Shown: positions 46,801-55,732 of the stretch, piece by piece
Numbering within the stretch: position 1 is the first letter of the stretch
Layout of the letters: the number at the start of each line of letters is the position of its first letter
From: Siderastrea radians
Taxonomy: Eukaryota > Cnidaria > Anthozoa > Scleractinia > Rhizangiidae
Length of the DNA stretch: 64,000 nt
Assembly: GCA_964017195.1 (NCBI GenBank)
Contig: OZ024900.1
Location: forward strand, 26,868,429-26,932,428
Direction of reading: 5' to 3'
The notes under the pieces: model-generated
Told to the model about the DNA's origin: nothing
The model's input: the letters and a program-made list of their open reading frames with translations, nothing else
Databases searched by the model: none
Program-made: the position numbers and the translations under genes

Positions 46801-49800
46801 AGGAAATTGCTAAAAACTGGAAAAATCCGAACGTTGCGTGGTAAAATGGTCGTCGAGAAATGAAGGTTTCGAAGACAAGAAACGAATGGGAAGACCAAAA
46901 GTCCGGAATGAAGCAGCTAACAAAGTTTTGAAGAAAGCCAAGTACAAAAGAGGAAATTCAACGAGGCAACTCTCACAACAGTTAGCAAGCAAAGGCCTTG
47001 TTGGGGAAAAAAAAAACCTCTGGAGGTTCATGAAAAGTGAATGTTGGAGGCCGCTGAGACGGCAAAAGAAACCTCTGCTCACCGCCAAGCACTGGCAGCT
47101 CACCTGAAATTTGCTAAACAGTACAAAGACCTTACTACAGAAAAATGGGATGATTTTCTTTTTTCGGACGAATGTCCAAAATATTTGTTTCAGCTGCCCA
47201 ATCCCAACAGTGATATTGTTTGGAGATCTCAGGAGAGCCAAGTGCCTCCTGCATACCAGGTGAAAAAAAGCTCAAAATGGATCATCTGGGGCGGAATGAC
47301 AAGCCGCGGTCTCACTGGGCTTCATTTTATACCCCAAGGACAGACTTTGACTGTAGACTACTACATCAACAACATATTAGAGAAAGAAGTGAAGCCTCTC
47401 CTTTGCCGTAAAAATGTGAATGAAGCAATAGACGAAAGAAAACTGTTCAGTTCCAATCGACACATGACGTTCGTCAAAGACGGGGCGCCAGCACGTGCAG
47501 CCAAGGCCACCCAAGCATGGCGCAAAAGAAACCTGCCAAATTTTGGAGAGAAAACAAGCCGGCCTCCAACTTCGCCAGATATCAACCCTGTGGAGAATCT
47601 TTGGAGCATAATGGATGAATTTGACTACAAAGACCCAACTCCTAAGACCATGAAGGATCTGAAAAGACGGCTTAAACAAGACTGGAAGAATATCCCGCTC
47701 TCCACGGTACATGACTTATCCCACTCCATGCCACAACTGCTACAGAATGTGATAAAAAACAAAGGGGGGCATGCCAGATCTTGAACTTCTGAATACATGA
47801 CTTGTACTCGTTAGAGTAATAAACATCTTTCAGAAATTTCATGTAAAACGAAGTTTTGATCGAACGTTATGGCGCATGAAATAAGAGGAACGAACTTTTG
47901 GGACACCCTGTAAAATCTGTCAACAAACCTCTTTTCTAATGAGACCCCTCATTTGTGCTTTTTCAAAAATTTCATACACTGTAATTGGCAAAAAACATCA
48001 AAGACACCGGTGTGCTTGGGTGGGGCTGACCAATTTTTCCAAATTTTGGAAAAACAAAGGAATCCGCCATCAAGGTTGTCAACGGTTGCCAATATTCACT
48101 CCCAATATAGACGGGAAGGTCACGAGATGAAAAAGAGCACGAAATTTCATCATTCACGCTGCACGTTTTCATCGCCTACAGATGAAAGCTACAGTATGGA
48201 CAGGGGAGATTTTCTCTTTCCCTATTACGGCCATCAAATGCCAACAAGTGAGTCATATTCTTTCCTTCAGGACCTGGGAAGCACACCTCCGTTTTGGCCA
48301 CGCCAAGCTGACACTGAATAGCAAGCAACAACAGAAGTACAGTGGTATTTAAATGCAAATTGCCCTGTTCAGCCGCATGTTAGTTTCGTGACTAAAGACA
48401 ATTTTTGCCGCTAAAATTTTGCCTGCATGATTGACATTTGCATTCTACTTATTGAAATGCAACTGTGTGAGCTCATATTTATTTTCATTTCCGGTCTGAT
48501 GCAATCTGATTTTCCAGCCGTTTTTAGCCAGCCAAAATAAAAATTAGTCTGTAATGCGACCTGGCCATAATAAAGCAAAAAATAATTAAAATGAAGATTA
48601 CCTTGACAAAAAAGATTCCATAGAGGTTATTAAATATTTATGGATGAATGTAGGGATCTCTGTTTTATGCTAATGAAGGGCTAAAGGTGTACACTGTATT
48701 ACAATTTACAAATGTCTATGAACTGACAGTTGACATGCTCCTAACATGCAAAGCTTTAAAGCTCAGGTGGTAGAACATTGCCCCAGTAGTAAAGAGGTTG
48801 TATGTTCAAACTCTGCTGAAGACTTGATTTCTTTCAGGGATTATTTGCACTGACATTTAGTATTTTTAGTAGATACTTGTATGTGCAATTGTTTATAACT
48901 CGCTACATGCCTATCTTGTAGTTGTCTTGTACATGCAAAATGTTTTTTCTCTCAGGTTCAAATGAGCAAAGTGGTGGTGAGATCAGTACAGTAGCTGTTG
49001 CTGCAGCTATTGCAGGTCCAATGTGTGTGATATGTGCCCTGATCATGCTGTTCATCTGTTGGCACCAAAAGCGTCAGCTGAGAAGACAAAAGTTTCATGA
49101 AGAAGATGCAACACTGCAGCCATTAGAAGAGGAAGCTGTAATCCCATCAGAGCAAACATTAAAAGACCTTATAGACATGTCAACAGGTGTGTGAAATTAA
49201 AATGCTGCGTTTTACTTGTATGTGTATAAGAAGATTAAGCAGGACTAAGCAGTGGCAGATCCAGTGAGGGGCCTGTGGGCCCCAGGTTTGTCCAGAGGGC
49301 AAAGGTTTTAAAATTCTCCCAACCCGTCTTTTTTTTTACCTCAGACTCCCACCTTATACGGAGGTCTGGATCCACCATTTTATGTGGCATCAAATTAGAG
49401 TCAGAGCTATATAAATGGTCACCCTTAAGGAACGGCTGACTTACCATTTAATGGTTGAAAAGGTAACGACAAAAGAGCAAGACGTACACAAGATAAATTG
49501 GGCACAAGGTGTTCTATACCTTTGTTTGTGATATGTGGAAAGAAATATTGATTACAAGTATAGCTAACTTATTAAATTGTATTGATGTGGTTTCCTTTTA
49601 TGTGGTGACTGTTCAATAGAGGTGAAAGCTGTAAAGGTGGACTTGTTGGGATTTCGTTTAAGTTGACTGTGACAGCCAGAAGCTCCTCACAGAGAAGCGT
49701 GTAACTTTGGTCCAATGCCGCCGATTATGCGAAACCAATCAAAGTTACATGTAACTCTAAAGTCCTTGCATAAGAAGGCTATGTGCAAGAAATGTGCAAG

Positions 49801-52800
49801 TTATTACTGGGATTTCTTTGCAAAAATATACATAGGGCCAGTTACACACTTCGCTGTGATGAGTTTCTATGACTGCTTGCTGGAGGTGTTGCTTTATAGC
49901 GAAAAACGGGAGCAAATTTCGGGACTTTGATAACTGCCCACTTAATAGAGGGTGTCTGCTTAATACAGGACTGCTTGATACAGGTTGGACTGTGCTGCCT
50001 GACCTTGTCCCTAAATTAATAACTTAAAATGCAAGAAGCCTTTTTGAATTTAGCAGATGAATAATGTGCTTGTTGTTAAATTATTATCTATGGTCCATTC
50101 AGGGGGAGAACTGGGGAGATCTTGTTTATGATGATCCCAATAGTGAACCTGCAGGCTGCTACCCTGCTTCATGTTAAAGGAAAGGATCACCTTTTTTGCA
50201 GGAAGTGGATCTGGATTACCTTTGTTGGTTCAACGTACCATTGCAAGACAAATTCATTTGGTGGAACTCATTGGTAAAGGACGTTACGGAGAAGTATACA
50301 AAGGAGTCTGGAGAGGACAGAGTGTTGCAGTCAAGATATTTTCAACCCGAGATGAGTGTTCATGGTTTCGTGAAGCAGAGATTTATCAGACAACCATGTT
50401 ACGGCATGAAAATCTTTTAGGTACTGCCAAATAAGGCTTTCTTTCCATACTTATTTTCTTTGAACTTTGACAGAGAATTTAATTGAAATTTGGCTAGTTT
50501 AAGCAGAAAATTCATAAGTTAGATAGCTGCCATATGTGGTTTGAAACGTCTTGGCAACCTTGCTGCCATATTTGGAAAGAAGTGGTTGGTGATTTCACCA
50601 CTGAGTTGAAATATAAGTAGTAATAGGTAGTTTTTTGGCAAAATTTTCTCAAATGGTTTTCGTTGCCTCTTGTTGTCAGGTTTCGTAGCAGCAGACAATA
50701 AAGACAATGGTGCTTGGACTCAGCTTTGGCTGGTGACAGATTACTTGGAGAGAGGTTCTCTATATGACTATCTTCAGCTTGCTACACTGGATGTTCAATC
50801 CATGCTGAAGATGGCCGTCTCTATAGCCAGTGGTTTGGCTCACCTCCACATAGAGATTGTTGGTACCCAAGGAAAGCCTGCTATTGCACACAGGGACTTG
50901 AAAAGCAAAAATATTCTTGTGAAGAGAAATGGTGAGGAAATCGGAACTTAATACTAGCAGTTACTGCAATGTAAAGTATAACCGTGGAACATTACAGAAA
51001 TCACAGACTAACCTTCGATAATGAAAAGTTTTTTACCCAATCCTTGTTAACGCACATTGATGTATGGACAGCTCCTGAATGCCACACTGTCTGATGGGTT
51101 CACCACTTTTGGTCTTACAGCTCTTATTATCACTTGCGTTGATTCGTGAAAATGCATCACATGACAAAATATGCCCCAAATAAAACTATGAGTAAATATA
51201 TCATAAGAGTAAGATTCAAATACCTTTTCTAGAATTTTAAATTTTACAGTAAGCTTGCAGATGGCAGTCTAAAGCTTCTAAAAACAGAAGATAGAAAAAG
51301 AGTAAATTTGCAAATATACATGTTAAAAGTGTGAAAAATATAGACAAGATAAACACCCCTTCTGGTGTCTGGCATGTCAGAGAATAATGCCTCAGGCTGA
51401 AAGATTGTCCAAAAGTGAACTTTCGGCGGGCAGTTGTGAAATTTTTTAGGGCAATCTTTTCAACTTAGGGCATTATTCTCTACCATATTATCCAGCCAGA
51501 AAAGGGTAATTTATTTAGTAATACTAACCCTCTAATTAATTCCTATAATGTGCGCACTTTATCGTGGTAAGGAGAAAACAGCCACTGATGGTCACAGCGT
51601 ATAACTTATTGCAATATTGAAAACGTGGAAAAATTCATTGCTGGGTTACAATAAATGATATTCCTCAAATAATATCCCTCAGGTTTCAAACTTGACATTA
51701 GAGGGGTATTTTTGAACACTTCAAGATAGAAGATGTGATGTTGTAACACATGAAGACGTTAACATACCTGCCGATAAAACACTGCTATAAAACCCTTAGG
51801 GCTGGTTTTTTAATTGACGTTTAAGTTAGATCCATCCTCGGAGACCCAGGGGCAGCTAGTCGGGACGACGGGATTTTCATGGGCGAAAGTTTACAACAAG
51901 AGCGGGAGAGTCCCTGGCACTTACTCTTACCGAACGAGTTCCAGAAACGTTTGAAATCCCGCCTTCTGATTGGCCAGAAAAATATTTTTTTTGGCCAATC
52001 AGCGAAGAGGAACAGCCGGGCAACTCGCATGTCTTCTTACACGAGGTTGTTTTCCTCATCGAACGGCGTAGTAGCGTGGCCCGTTCAACGGGAACATTTT
52101 TCAGGAGAGCTTCAGAAAAAATAAATAAATAATAAATAAACGAAGTCGAGGAAATCGCAAACTATAACGTGGCTGCAAGGAAACAAACACACAGGGAATT
52201 TTTCACGGCGGACTATCGAAGGTATCGCAAATTTTTAGAGCTAGCGACTTCCCCTTTCTCCAATGTAACAAATTATTTCTCCTTCTTCGTTGATCTTCGT
52301 CTGAAACTTTCCATCTCTGATGCACGTGCCACGCAACTATGTTGATCGAGCGTGTCATGTCACGTACTAGAGAGAACTAGTTCTCTCTAGTACGTGACAT
52401 GACGTCGCATCGACCGTTAAGCAGAAAATCGCCCAGATTGGCCTCCAGAAGCTCGGAAAAGCAATAAAAACGCAGCAAAAACATAGCAGGTAATGTCTTT
52501 CAAACTGTATTTCCATTTTAATGCATTTTCAGCGGAAAACAGCCGATTATTTTCGATCGAATTTCAGTTCCATACAAACACTCGTGGTTCCCACGCTCGA
52601 GTGACATAGTTGCGTGGCCCGTGCATCGGAGATTCCCGTGGAAAGTTTCAGACGTAGTTCAACGAACAAGGAGAAATAATTAGTAACGGTCGTGTCTAAA
52701 AGTACACACGAGTGACCACGAGTGACCACGAGTGACCACGAATGACCACGAGTAGACCACGAGTGACCACGAGTAGACTACGAGCGACCACGAGTGACTA

Positions 52801-55732
52801 CGAGTGACCACGAGTGAGATTGCATCAAAATATTTTGCTGATGTCATGATGACGTCATCATTACATCATTTTATCAAATAATCACTATTTCACGGCAAAC
52901 TGACCATTTCTTGAGACCTTAATACCTGGATTCGACATTTCTGCCATTTCTGCCTGAATGGGGGAGGGGCTAGGGGACGGACCGGGAGGGGGGATGGGAT
53001 ACAAACTTCCCGCCACCCGCACCCTCTCGGTTCCCGCCACTTTTCTTAACTTTTTCTTCCCGCCCTTTTTCCGCCTCCCTTACACCTCTCTCCCTCTTTT
53101 CTACCCGGAGTCCCAAATTCTCTTAAAAGTAGTTCACTTTAATAAATTTGCTAGTTTCCAGTTAACTATAGGCGGGATAATCTCATCGGCGGCCTAGTTG
53201 TTTACATTTATCATTCTACCAGTATGTGTTTAGCGTCCTGCACGATTTGCGCGACTTGCAAACGATTTGGACGTACTCACAGCTACATTATTGCCTGTGA
53301 AAAAGATAAATAAATAAATAATAAAAATAAATAAATAATTACTTTGATTTCCTCTTTCTAGACTGTTGTAGTTAACAAAGTGGTTTGATCACAGGCTTAC
53401 CATCCTCTTTCTCTACTTTTGAGCGAGTCCGACCGTTATTTTGAAAACATCGCTTTCGCGAGCCTTAAATCACCAAAATAAACACAGAAATAGAAATCAA
53501 AACACCATGACAGCAATTTTATTAGTTTTTATTTCATTTCCCTCAGTTTTAAAACTCCTAAATTTCGGTTTTAGTTTCGCTAATTTGATAAACCAACACA
53601 GCCATTACAAACGCACAGCCCACCTCACAAACAGAGGATGGTAAGCCTGTGATTTGATTGTATTATTTTGCTGATATGAGAAATTGATAGCGTAAACCAC
53701 TATAATCGTTTAACAATTAAAAGAATTATGTCATATTACAGGGGAAATTGGGATCTCACATATAAGAATCATAAAGCATTAAAGATTGTTGAAATTGTCA
53801 TTCACTACCTGTCAATTCTGTGCTTTTTTCTCCAGGCTAAGTTTTTAGTGGAAAAGTTCTCGTTCAAATATTTCCTTAAATCACTTACTTTCACAGAAAA
53901 CCTTTTGGTTAATTTTTATATTTGCTATTTTCACTTTCTTTCTTTATTTTTTCGCCCTTGGTCGCTGGTAGCCTTCGAGGCGGGGGGGGGGCATAGGGGG
54001 TAGGGATGGAGGTTGACAGAATTTGGGACTCTGGGTAGAAAAGAGGGAGGGAGGTGTACGGGAGGTGGAAAAAAGGGCGGGAACCGAGATTAAAGGGTGT
54101 GGGTGGCAGGAAGTTTGTACCCCCCATCCCCCCTCCCTGTCCGTCCCCTAGCCCCTCCCCCATTCAGGCAGAAATGGCAGAAATGTCGAATCCAGGTATC
54201 AAGGTCTGAAGAAACGGTCAGTTTGCGATGAAATAGTGATTATTTGATAAAATGATGTAATGATGACGTCATCAATACATCAGCAAAATATTTTGATGCA
54301 ATCTCACTCGTGGTCAACCGTAGTCACTCGTGGTCTACTCGTGGTCACTCGTGGTCACTCGTGGTCACTCGTGTGTACTTTTAGACACGATCATTAGTAA
54401 CATCGTTTACTCGAGTAGCTATTAGCCTCATGCAACACTTGAGAAAGGGGAAGTCGCTAGCTCGAAAAATTTGCGATACCTTCGATAAGTCGTCCCGACT
54501 AGCTGCCCCTGGATCTCCGAGGATGAGTTAGATCAGGCTGAAGATCCTTGCTCCCACTCATCTAAAGTTAGACTGCCGTGGTCACTTCATTGCTGTACCC
54601 ATTTCCAGTTGTTGGCTTCCCTAACCTGGCACCAGTAATCTCTTGTACATGACATTTTACATTCCGAATTGCTGTCTTTTGCAGGAACATGTTGCATAGG
54701 TGATTTAGGACTTGCTGTTCGCCATAACTCTGTTAGTGACACAGTAGATGTGCCTCATGGTAACAGAGTTGGTACGAAGCGTTACATGGCCCCTGAGTTT
54801 CTGGAAGACAATGTCCATGTGCGACACTTTGATGCCTACAAGCGTGGTGATGTGTATGCATTTGGTCTTGTGTTATGGGAGGTGGCTAGGAAATGCATGA
54901 CAGGAGGAATATGTGAAGAATATCAGCTTCCCTACTACGACAGGGTACCCAGTGATCCAAGCATTGAAGAGATGAGAAAAGTGGTTTGTGTGGAAAAGTA
55001 CCGTCCTTTAATCCCCAATAGACGGATTCATCATGAGGTATGAAATTTAACAATTAGAATATTATTAGTACAGTAGTTTAGTGTGAAATGGTACTCACTA
55101 CTCTGCGACACCCACTGGTTTTTTTGCCGGCAATCGTCAGAGTAACGAATGAAGGCTTATAGTTTTTTTAGGAAATAGGATTAGGATTGAAGCAAGGTAT
55201 GAAAGAAGTATATGAATTTTGTACACACCACCATACATACATGTTAAAAATCGCAAAATATTCTTACAGATTTATGCGAACTTGCACTACACAACTATGA
55301 TGGCATTTTTGGATTGAATGAAACCTCGAGACTAAAACGGCTAAAACGTTAAGAAAACTTAGTGCTCATCTAACTACAATCTCCTCTTAAGCCGATTTGT
55401 GGTTATCTGGGACTAAACTTTTGTGTCTCTTTTTTAGTAACACTTACCCTGTGAATTTTAACTTTAAAGGTTCAGAATAGTCGAAGTCAATATGAAAGAC
55501 TTAAAAGACTGTATGGGGATTTGCAACTAAACAATTTTTTTCAAACTTTATGCTATTCCTTGATTAACTTAAGAACAAGCGGACTGTGTTGATTCCATAG
55601 GCTTTGCAGTCTTTGTCCAAGATAATGAAAGAGTGTTGGTATGAAAACAGTGCTGCCAGGTTAACAGCTTTGCGCATCAAGAAAACTCTGACAGCAATTT
55701 GTCAGTCATATGATGTGGATATCTTGGTATAG
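34824..55732 (+). CDS. TGFBR1: TGF-beta/activin receptor type I serine/threonine kinase (ALK4/5/7 class)
   Basis: Seen: seven exons (34824-34881, 35886-36176, 48956-49186, 50202-50420, 50680-50931, 54685-55037, 55601-55732), GT/AG borders and matching phases, 511 codons, close to the 503-505 of vertebrate ALK5/ALK4. Order: signal peptide (1-19), ten-cysteine ligand-binding ectodomain ending CCYYNMCN, one transmembrane helix (about 128-151), GS segment TGSGSGLP (193-200), kinase domain with GKGRYGEV (218-225), K238, HRD with D339, DLG at 357-359 and APE. Family knowledge: ligand-bound type II receptors phosphorylate the GS segment and the type I kinase then phosphorylates R-Smads. L45 loop ADNKDNGAW (271-279) is the ALK4/5/7 version, which selects Smad2/3, not the BMP version. 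It could equally be named ACVR1B-like. The GS segment is one residue shorter than the usual TTSGSGSG. Confidence 0.96.
34882..35885. other. Receptor intron 1, no recognised feature
   Basis: 1004 bp. An open frame at 35179-35514 has no recognisable motif or splice context and is not called as a gene. Confidence 0.5.
35886..36176 (+). CDS. TGFBR1: TGF-beta type I receptor exon 2 (ligand-binding ectodomain)
   Basis: Phase 1 at both ends. Ten cysteines in the three-finger pattern: [22 protein letters not shown] and the closing CCYYNMCN box. The spacing of the first five ([19 protein letters not shown]) is that of ALK5/ALK4 rather than of type II receptors. One N-glycosylation site, NYT, is seen. 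Confidence 0.95.
36369..37068. mobile_element. piggyBac-type MITE, 700 bp
   Basis: CCCTTTCACCAC at the left end pairs with GTGGTGAAAGG at the right. TTAA at 36365-36368 and 37069-37072 is the target duplication. Related in its ends to the MITE at 27320-27529. No transposase frame. It lies in receptor intron 2. Confidence 0.82.
37270..37620. repeat. Inverted repeat of about 85 bp with a 170-bp loop
   Basis: CTCTTATAGTCTAGGTGTAG and AGACTGCAAAGTTTGAAAAA at 37310-37360 recur as complements at 37535-37600. Probably the core of an unclassified foldback element; outer borders not found. Confidence 0.7.
37621..39366. other. Receptor intron 2, unassigned
   Basis: No coding sequence recognised. A minus-strand 91-codon frame at 37994-38269 has no family features. 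Part of this stretch is probably the 3' end of the hAT element. Confidence 0.35.
41044..42185. mobile_element. TA-flanked element interrupting the hAT pseudogene
   Basis: The ends CTGTATTTACCCGCGTA and TACGCGGGTAAATACGG are near-perfect complements, extending into GGCCGCACCCC on both sides. TA at 42-43 of 41000 and at 42186-42187 flanks it. 1142 bp, non-coding. It splits the hAT frame between SVFHKD and [15 protein letters not shown]. Confidence 0.85.
42270..42663. mobile_element. TTAA-flanked MITE in the hAT pseudogene
   Basis: GGGCGGTGCCTCC at the left end pairs with GGAGACACCGTCC at the right. TTAA at 42266-42269 and 42664-42667 is the target duplication; removing it rejoins the hAT frame at [12 protein letters not shown] with GG ends suggests a Kolobok-type MITE. 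It contains a second MITE. Confidence 0.8.
42306..42563. mobile_element. Palindromic MITE nested in the TTAA MITE
   Basis: GGTTATGACTGTGG and AGATCTTAGCAAGGG on the left recur as complements on the right, and inner arms AACCACACATTTTTCAGAG pair across a short loop. GCAAA flanks both sides, a possible target duplication that is not flush. Confidence 0.75.
43435..44097. other. Upstream side of the hAT element, unassigned
   Basis: Includes GGCTTCTATTGAAACCCCTG at about 43744-43763, which looks like a transposon end, but no matching opposite end was found. Confidence 0.35.
44098..44684. mobile_element. TTA-flanked inverted-repeat element
   Basis: TGCACCTATCAGTGG and TTTGCCCCAGGATGGGGG at the left pair with the complement at 44650-44684. 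TTA at 44095-44097 and 44685-44687 may be a 3-bp target duplication, as in PIF/Harbinger. 587 bp, non-coding. Confidence 0.75.
44903..45150 (+). repeat. Diverged tandem duplication, period about 145 bp
   Basis: The block TTGTTTCACGTTAACACTG ... GCGTATATT ... TTTGTGGTCTCA ... GGATTGGTTG at 44903-45012 recurs at 45047-45150 with scattered changes. Non-coding. Confidence 0.8.
45151..46446. other. Receptor intron 2, unassigned
   Basis: No coding sequence recognised. Weak inverted words around 46185-46345 (GATTCGTATGAATCA against GATCCATACGGATC) may be a decayed repeat. Confidence 0.4.
46449..47910 (+). mobile_element. Tc1/mariner transposon, DD37E-type
   Basis: Inverted ends CAGGGTGTCCCGAAAGTTTG and its near-perfect complement ending CTTTTGGGACACCCTG. 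TA at 46447-46448 and 47911-47912. 1462 bp, about full length for the superfamily, with one transposase pseudogene inside. It lies in receptor intron 2, in the same orientation as the receptor. Confidence 0.93.
46722..47784 (+). pseudogene. Tc1/mariner transposase, broken
   Basis: Starts [10 protein letters not shown], then a stop near 46752. Frameshifts at about 46814 and 47097. The DNA-binding part has [14 protein letters not shown]. The catalytic domain after the second shift is open: LFSDE (first D, about 47165), [11 protein letters not shown] (second D, about 47480) and [12 protein letters not shown] (E, about 47595). There are 37 residues between the second D and the E, so DD37E. C-terminal helix region intact to the stop at 47784. 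The usual DNAP at the second aspartate reads DGAP. Confidence 0.9.
47913..48757. other. Receptor intron 2, end, unassigned
   Basis: No coding sequence recognised. The open frame with a hydrophobic start on the minus strand near 48358-48176 begins at TTG and has no splice site; see rejected items. Confidence 0.45.
48758..48840 (+). mobile_element. tRNA-derived SINE remnant
   Basis: A box-A-like AAGCTCAGGTGGTAGAAC (48759-48776) and box-B-like TGTTCAAACTC (48803-48813) at tRNA spacing, followed by CTGAAGACTTGATTTCTTTC, resemble the head of a tRNA-derived SINE. No cloverleaf good enough for a functional tRNA (acceptor stem not paired). Confidence 0.65.
48956..49186 (+). CDS. TGFBR1: TGF-beta type I receptor exon 3 (transmembrane and juxtamembrane)
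   Basis: Phase 1 at both ends. Encodes the transmembrane helix ([20 protein letters not shown] region) followed by basic [10 protein letters not shown], then LKDLIDMST leading into the GS segment. A tRNA-derived SINE lies about 120 bp upstream. Confidence 0.95.
49187..50201. other. Receptor intron 3, no recognised gene
   Basis: 1015 bp. GTGGCAGATCCAGTG (about 49251) and GGTCTGGATCCACCA (about 49362) could be decayed ends of a short transposon; weak. Confidence 0.4.
50202..50420 (+). CDS. TGFBR1: TGF-beta type I receptor exon 4 (GS segment, kinase N-lobe)
   Basis: Phase 1 at both ends. Holds [18 protein letters not shown] (GS segment, inhibitory and FKBP12-binding region in relatives), the glycine loop [15 protein letters not shown] with ATP-binding K238, and the C-helix [17 protein letters not shown]. 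Confidence 0.97.
   Translation, partial: EVDLDYLCWFNVPLQDKFIWWNSLVKDVTEKYTKESGEDRVLQSRYFQPEMSVHGFVKQRFIRQPCYGMKIF
50680..50931 (+). CDS. TGFBR1: TGF-beta type I receptor exon 5 (L45 loop, catalytic loop)
   Basis: Phase 1 at both ends. Holds the L45 Smad-selecting loop [14 protein letters not shown], the hinge region, and the catalytic loop [15 protein letters not shown] with D339, K341 and N344. Confidence 0.97.
51380..51480. repeat. Short inverted repeat (possible MITE), about 100 bp
   Basis: AGAATAATGCCTCAGGCTGAAAG at the left is complementary, with a few mismatches, to CTTTTCAACTTAGGGCATTATTCT-like sequence ending at 51480. Non-coding, in receptor intron 5. Confidence 0.65.
52354..52403. 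repeat. Perfect 50-bp palindrome
   Basis: GTCATGTCACGTACTAGAG reads identically on the other strand through the centre AACTAGTT at 52375-52382. It is inside the left part of the 2.7 kb Mutator-like element and has no spacer. Confidence 0.95.
52705..52820 (+). repeat. Tandem repeat of CGAGTGACCA-type 10-mers
   Basis: About eleven units, some with an extra A (CGAGTAGACCA). The inverted counterpart TGGTCACTCG lies at about 54306-54374 with fewer units, so the arms have changed copy number independently. Confidence 0.9.
54306..54374 (-). repeat. Inverted counterpart of the CGAGTGACCA tandem repeat
   Basis: About seven units of TGGTCACTCG on the plus strand, in the right arm of the 2.7 kb element. 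Confidence 0.9.
54685..55037 (+). CDS. TGFBR1: TGF-beta type I receptor exon 6 (activation loop, C-lobe)
   Basis: Enters in phase 1 and leaves in phase 0 (donor GTATGA). Holds DLG (the type I receptor form of DFG), [11 protein letters not shown] and [14 protein letters not shown], all standard for this family. Confidence 0.97.
55601..55732 (+). CDS. TGFBR1: TGF-beta type I receptor exon 7 (C-terminus)
   Basis: 43 codons and stop TAG at 55730-55732. [19 protein letters not shown] and [11 protein letters not shown] are the last kinase helices found in all type I receptors. The tail ends YDVDILV. The nearest AATAAA seen downstream is at 56697-56702. Confidence 0.95.
   Translation, partial: ALQSLSKIMKECWYENSAARLTALRIKKTLTAICQSYDVDILV

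Larger units (their letters stand above)
51833..54525. mobile_element. Mutator-like (MULE) non-autonomous element, 2.7 kb, 9-bp target duplication
   Basis: The ends CATCCTCGGAGACCCAGG and CCTGGATCTCCGAGGATG are complementary, continuing through GGGCAGCTAGTCGGGACGAC. AGTTAGATC at 51824-51832 and 54526-54534 is a perfect 9-bp duplication. A second, inner inverted pair of over 400 bp (about 52690-53130 and 53990-54410) includes C/T-rich blocks and tandem CGAGTGACCA repeats on both arms. No transposase. It lies in receptor intron 5. Confidence 0.88.

Noticed and set aside
48176..48358. Minus-strand frame that looks like a signal peptide ([19 protein letters not shown])
   Set aside because: It starts at TTG rather than ATG, has no convincing splice donor and no downstream exon, and sits in an intron of the receptor gene.
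48758..48840. Functional tRNA gene
   Set aside because: Box A and B are present but acceptor and anticodon stems do not pair well; fits a SINE head.
52705..52820. CRISPR-like array of 10-mers
   Set aside because: Units are contiguous with no spacers; it is a tandem repeat inside a eukaryotic transposon.
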